Assembly: GCA_905221605.1 (NCBI GenBank) | Contig: CAJNDS010002760.1 | Location: 225,501 to 289,500 of the forward strand | From: Symbiodinium natans | Lineage: Eukaryota; Sar; Dinophyceae; Suessiales; Symbiodiniaceae | DNA length: 64,000 nucleotides | Direction of reading: 5' to 3' | Shown: piece by piece, positions 61,464-64,000 of the stretch | Numbering within the stretch: position 1 is the first letter of the stretch | Layout: each line of letters starts with the position of its first letter | Notes under the pieces: model-generated | Told to the model about the DNA's origin: nothing | Databases searched by the model: none | What the model saw: the letters and a program-made list of their open reading frames with translations, nothing else | Position numbers and translations under genes: made by a program

Positions 61464-63997
61464 TCTGTGTGTCTGTGTGTCTGTGTGTCTGTGTGTCTGT
61501 GTGTCTGTGTGTCTGTGTGTCTGTGTGTCTGTGTGTCTGTGTGTCTGTGTGTCTGTGTGTCTGTGTGTCTGTGTGTCTGTGTGTCTGTGTGTCTGTGTGT
61601 CTGTGTGTCTGTGTGTCTGTGTGTCTGTGTGTCTGTGTGTCTGTGTGTCTGTGTGTCTGTGTGTCTGTGTGTCTGTGTGTCTGTGTGTCTGTGTGTCTGT
61701 GTGTCTGTGTGTCTGTGTGTCTGTGTGTGTGTCTGTGTGTCTGTGTGTCTGTGTGTCTGTGTGTCTGTGTGTCTGTGTGTCTGTGTGTCTGTGTGTCTGT
61801 GTGTCTGTGTGTCTGTGTGTCTGTGTGTCTGTGTGTCTGTGTGTCTGTGTGTCTGTGTGTCTGTGTGCGTGTGTGCGTGTGGGCGTGTGCGCGTGTGCGC
61901 GTGTGCGTGTGGGCGTGTGCGTGTGTGCGTGTGTGCGTGTGTGCGTGTGTGCGTGTGTGCGTGTGTGCGTGTGTGCGTGTGTGCGTGTTCCGGTTCTTGT
62001 AGAATTTGAACCCTAAACCCTAACCTCTAGACCCTAGACCCTAAACCCTAGACCCTAGACATCCTAGACATGCTAGACATCCTTAGACCCAAAACCCTCA
62101 AGGTTTCATTTACCGGTGTTTAGTTTCGGGGCTTCCAGATTTGGCCTGGTGATAAGAAGGGCTGTCTGCACCGTAAGTTGAGCTCTAAGCCCTTGCGACC
62201 CTCCCCCTTCCTCCCCGTCCTGAAATGTCTGAGGCCTAGCCCAAATAAAGCCCAAAGCCCAAAGCCCAAACCCTAAACCCTAAACCCTAAACCCTAAACC
62301 CCCCTAAACCTGTCCCAGGCTTCCTTTCGGCTTCCCTCTGATGCCCCTGTTTCCGAAGCGGGTGCCCGTGAAGCTGGCCATTGGGGAGCCCCTTGAGGTT
62401 CCTTTGTGGCTCGGCTGTGATGCGTAGGGGGGTTTAGGGTTTAGGGTTTAGGGGTTTAGGGGTTTAGGGGTTTAGGGGCTTAGGGGTTTAGGGGTTTAGG
62501 GGTTTAGGGGTTTAGGGGTTTAGGGGTTTAGGGTTTAGGGGTTTGGGGGTTTAGGGGTTTAGGGTTTAGGGTTTAGTGGCGGGTTTAGGGGTTGAGGGGT
62601 TGAGGGGTTTAGGGGTTTAGTGGTTTAGGGGTTTAGGGGTTTAGGGGTTTAGGGGTTTAGGGGTTTAGGGGCTTAGGGGCTTAAGGGCTTTTGGGGGCTG
62701 TAAGGGCTTTAGGGGTTTAGGGGTTTGGGGGTTTAGGGGTTTAGTAGAGGTTTAGGGGTTTAGGGGCTTAGGGGTTTAGGGTTTAGGGGTTTAGGGTTTA
62801 AGGTTTAGGGTTCACTAGTGGTATTGCGTTTTGTTTTATTGCTTTCTGTTTCTTGTTGAGGGAGTTTTGGAGTTTCAGGGCCAATGGCTATACGTTTAGG
62901 ATGCGGGTTGTTGGGTCTGTCTTGTGTGTTTTGTTGCAAGCAGGTTCGGGCGTCAGTAGGTTTTGCCTGGGTGGCTTTTTGTACTATGGTGTAGGCGTAG
63001 GATCCTTGCGGTGCAGTTTTGTTAGGAGTGGTTTTGTCCCTCCACCCTACTAAGCCCAAGCAAGTCGCAGCCTAGCCCCTCGACCTGCACCCTAAACCCT
63101 AAATGAACCCTAAAACTTAGGATTGCCGAGCCTTCCGACCAAGACGTCCGGAAGTACCATGACAGGCTCTGGCCCTACCCCACCGAAGTAGATCGTAAGG
63201 TTTAGGGCTTAGGGGTATTTTCGGGTGTTAGTTTAGGGGTTGGTGTTTAGGGTAACGGTATAGGGTGTTTGTCGGGTTTTTTTGTCTTTAGTTTTCGTGT
63301 CGGGGCTTTGGGAGGCTGTCGTAAAAGCAGAGACTTTCCAACCCGACCCGCTATTGTAGTCAATTCTTTGGCTACCCAATGGTTACGCTGCAAAATGAAA
63401 TGAGAAGTTAAGCAATCAAACCACGGAACTCCATCGGAGGACATGGTGCGGTTGACAACCCTGAACCCGAAACCCACACGCAGACCCAACAGCCTCAAAG
63501 ACCCTGGCGAGGCCCTGTGTCTGACCTCGCCACCAGAAAATCCCGATCTGTGATTCAGGGCTTGGGTGTTTGAATAGTATGGGGTTTCTTTCTGGAGTTT
63601 GCATGGTTGGAGCCCTTGAAAGTAATCAAGGAGCTTAGCAAGTAGGGTATCAGGCTATGGTTAGGATAGGCCCAAGTTCGAGTACCGGCAACCTTACTTA
63701 CAACCTACTCATTAAGCTCTTGCCGTAACCCTAATCCCAAGAAGCCCTAAACTCTATAAACCCGAAACCCTGAGTGGCTTATGTAGGGGCTTAGGGTTTA
63801 GGGTTCAGGGTCTAGGGTTTAGGGTTTAGGGCAACCCTAAACCCTAAACCCTAAACCCTAAACCCTAAACCCTAAACCCTAAACCCTAAACCCTAAACCC
63901 TAAACCCCCCTGCAGGTACGTCGCAGCGCTTCGCCGACTCTACGAGGAGGCGTCCAAAGGCACTGCCAGTGAGGGGCGACCTCTCGAGCTCTGGTGA
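53871..63997 (+). CDS. DGAT2/MOGAT-family acyltransferase, at least 13 exons
   Basis: Exons: 53871-53984 (RLFCIHPHGIYTIGALTLPD, the HPHG active-site motif); about 54333-54383 (LLWLLMNFR); about 54715-54761, ending CA G|GTAAGT; 55084-55160 (APYLYNFSPAFRVAADLLGI); 57368-57379; 57553 to about 57610 (GSTGPNALRQLMRKGG); 58818 to about 58890 (LAMVPGGFEEATVTAPGTER); 59183-59225 (AGFVKYALRHGY); 60374-60450 (DLVPCYTVGDSDMFANPQGA); 60770 to about 60839 (FRWFLNQLSIPAVWPGL); 62319-62423 (LPFGFPLMPLFPKRVPVKLA); 63121-63198 (EPSDQDVRKYHDRLWPYPTE); 63916-63997 (YVAALRRLYEEASKG ... LELW, stop TGA). Motif order matches this family, which acylates di- or monoacylglycerol (or wax alcohols) at the ER membrane. 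Substrate is not predictable. The N-terminal exons and several donors (GG-like) are unresolved. Confidence 0.85.
54118..54231. mobile_element. Introner-like element, family E
   Basis: CCTAAAGAGCCCAATACCCC at the left and GATGTTGGGCTCTTTTGGG at the right; complete copy in an intron of the acyltransferase gene, directly after a telomeric array. Confidence 0.8.
54938..55048. mobile_element. Family C introner with family D fragment
   Basis: TTAGAGTAGGCCCTTCTTCC..GGTTCCC..TCCTCTTGGGTCTAG is family C. GGGATGTTACCCCTTATACTAG in its middle resembles the left end of family D, so this is a chimera or nested remnant. Confidence 0.55.
55170..55555. mobile_element. Family J-related elements in opposite orientations
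   Basis: ATGGGGGTTTTCGAGAATCG, repeated as GCGAAAATGGGGGACCCCCG and ACAAACATCGGGGACCCCCC, is followed by GACCCCAATAAGGTACCCC and later its inverse GGTACCTTATTGGGGTCCTT. Two copies appear inserted head to head, with telomeric units (TTTAGGGTTT) between repeats and a 26-bp G-run at 55511. Confidence 0.55.
55722..56078. repeat. (GGGGTTTT)n array in an acyltransferase intron
   Basis: About 40 units of the 8-mer GGGGTTTT, decaying at the 3' end into GCGGGTTTT and GGGTTTTT variants. It is the sequence of hypotrich-ciliate telomeres but is more simply a derivative of TTTAGGG/TTTGGGG slippage. G-quadruplex prone. Confidence 0.95.
56108..56217. mobile_element. Introner-like element, family H (diverged)
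   Basis: CCCTGGTTCTTCGTCGGGAATG at the left and CCATGCCCTACGAAGAACCAG at the right, with GGTACCCTACAGAATCCCTC inside. Confidence 0.65.
56212..56282 (+). CDS. Candidate exon between two introners
   Basis: Reads EPASLVQSTWERICVPDMSG then QESY between two family H elements. It does not correspond to a conserved DGAT2 segment I know, so it may be a lineage-specific insertion, an alternative exon or intronic. Confidence 0.35.
56281..56394. mobile_element. Introner-like element, family H
   Basis: TTACTGTTGGTTAGTAGGGA at the left and TCCTTGTTAACCAACCGTAA at the right; palindromic core GGTACCATATAAAATCCCTT. Confidence 0.8.
56826..57047. repeat. G-tract region (GGGGGGGA)n
   Basis: More than 200 bp of almost uninterrupted G with single A interruptions, mostly every 6-9 bases. 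It generates long Gly/Arg/Glu and Pro-rich artificial frames. Confidence 0.95.
57172..57367. mobile_element. Family H introner with telomeric array, CTCTTT duplication
   Basis: Left CTTATTGTTGGCTAGTAGGG, right CCCATTCCAACAGTAAG, flanked by CTCTTT (57166-57171 and 57368-57373). About 11 TTTAGGG units (57260-57343) lie near the right end. It inserted at the first bases of an acyltransferase exon, so its terminal AAG is now the acceptor. Confidence 0.85.
57380..57552 (+). other. 173-nt GT-AG intron bounded by a 17-bp near-repeat
   Basis: TTTGCAAAGGTGGGCTTC (57371) and TTTGCGAAGGTGGGCTCG (57544) flank CCCTAAA-type sequence. Each copy contains AAG|GTGGGC, so one supplies the donor and the other the acceptor. 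Excision gives CTC TTT GCA AAG GTG GGC TCG in frame. Confidence 0.75.
57948..57969. repeat. Poly-G run
   Basis: About 22 consecutive G. Similar runs of C or G occur at 3130, 4931, 7249, 32268, 35796, 38849, 47160, 55511 and 60208. Confidence 0.9.
58021..58122 (+). CDS. Doubtful short frame in an intron
   Basis: MSTFWHRVIQEPMSFYVTLI then YQ and TAG, inside the intron between the RKGG and VPGG exons of the acyltransferase gene. It does not fit the family and is probably intronic. Confidence 0.15.
58385..58805. repeat. AAACCCC-type C-rich tract
   Basis: Degenerate telomeric C-strand dominated by AAACCCC and AAACCCCC units. Confidence 0.9.
59780..59884. mobile_element. Introner-like element, family K
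   Basis: ACTTACTTCGCCTTTAGGTG at the left and TTATTGGAGAAGTAAGT at the right; AAACTTTTTGGGTTTCC..TAAAGTTTAACC inside, shared with 10008-10077. Confidence 0.65.
61000..61081. mobile_element. Introner-like element, family D, truncated
   Basis: GGGATGTTCCCCCCTTATAC ... CTATTCAGGAGCTGTTAGTAT; the terminal GGGGGAACATCCC is missing. Confidence 0.65.
61299..61415. mobile_element. Introner-like element, family B
   Basis: CTTGGAGGTTCATGGATGCT ... AAGTACCCATGAACTTCCAAG, complete, in an acyltransferase intron. Confidence 0.8.
61421..61988. repeat. (TGTGTGTC)n and (TGTGTGCG)n microsatellite
   Basis: About 50 units of the 8-mer CTGTGTGT followed by GTGTGCGT units. All + frames read as Cys/Val-rich artefacts. 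Alternating purine-pyrimidine sequence is Z-DNA prone. Intronic. Confidence 0.97.
62424..63120 (+). other. GT-AG intron filled with TTTAGGGG octamers
   Basis: GC|GTAGGG to CTTAG|G. 62431-62812 is TTTAGGGG/TTTAGGG-type repeat. The rest (62820-63055) is T/G-rich with short frames on both strands that do not fit the acyltransferase. The flanking exons join in phase (CDA-IAEPSD). Confidence 0.75.
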
Positions 63998-64000
63998 GAG

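Larger units (their letters stand above)
1..64000. repeat. Dispersed interstitial telomeric heptamers
   Basis: Arrays of TTTAGGG (or CCCTAAA on the other strand), from two to about 25 units, recur every few hundred bases across the window in both orientations. Long examples: 6537-6593, 7024-7085, 13055-13131, 15714-15854, 51930-52025, 52530-52662, 54038-54117, 57262-57343, 60270-60340. Degenerate variants (TTCAGGG, TTTCGGG, TTTGGGG, TTTAGGGG) are common. Arrays lie in introns and between genes, abut coding exons, and sometimes interrupt other insertions. This heptamer is the telomere unit of plants and many alveolates. The arrays are internal here, so this is not a chromosome end. Confidence 0.97.

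Noticed and set aside
61366-62016. Cys/Val-rich frames of about 200 codons
   Set aside because: Translation of the (TGTGTGTC)n repeat in all three frames.

Overview
The window reads as nuclear DNA of a eukaryote, most likely a dinoflagellate. Four things point there: hundreds of plant/alveolate-type telomeric heptamers (TTTAGGG/CCCTAAA) scattered internally in both orientations; very short exons (about 12-290 nt), nearly all on the + strand; splice donors that are often GA or GC instead of GT, with AG|G acceptors; and many short inverted-repeat insertions with target duplications that coincide with introns (introners). A plant or another alveolate is not formally excluded. No bacterial features, rRNA, tRNA or CRISPR were seen. 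All exon calls come from manual reading, frame continuity and splice-site phase; there is no transcript evidence.

Layout. 1-5.7 kb: telomeric arrays, a CT-rich microsatellite, one small spliced gene (2.5-4.06 kb) and several introners, one nested in another. 5.7-17.4 kb: a run of small spliced + strand genes: a polytopic membrane protein (5.92-8.49 kb), a short basic protein (8.97-9.61 kb), a Gly/Cys-rich low-complexity protein (10.6-11.4 kb), a probable secreted 180-aa protein (14.13-14.96 kb) and terminal exons of others. 17.6-32.3 kb: a satellite island without recognisable genes: a 9-bp palindromic satellite, two separated blocks of a 55-bp satellite, an 87-bp satellite, long tandem duplications and GA-rich tracts. 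Telomeric heptamers are almost absent from 21.6 to 32.3 kb. 32.3-53 kb: more fragmented + strand genes, including a reconstructed seven-exon gene (32.33-34.61 kb), a WD-repeat-like exon (43.4 kb) and a 147-aa protein with a presequence-like N terminus (46.13-47.04 kb). 53.9-64.0 kb: a DGAT2/MOGAT-family acyltransferase gene in at least 13 small exons, recognised by HPHG, VPGG..E, GFVKYAL and DLVP motifs in the expected order.

Main observation. The intervening sequences are largely telomeric heptamers and introners. Several introns consist almost wholly of telomeric repeat (6346-6416, 46585-46628). Telomeric arrays also interrupt introners, and one DGAT2 exon has an introner and then a telomere-containing duplication placed a few bases apart, leaving a 12-nt micro-exon. 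In many places the last TTTAG|GG of an array sits exactly at an exon start. This suggests that telomeric-repeat insertion is a route of intron gain in this genome.
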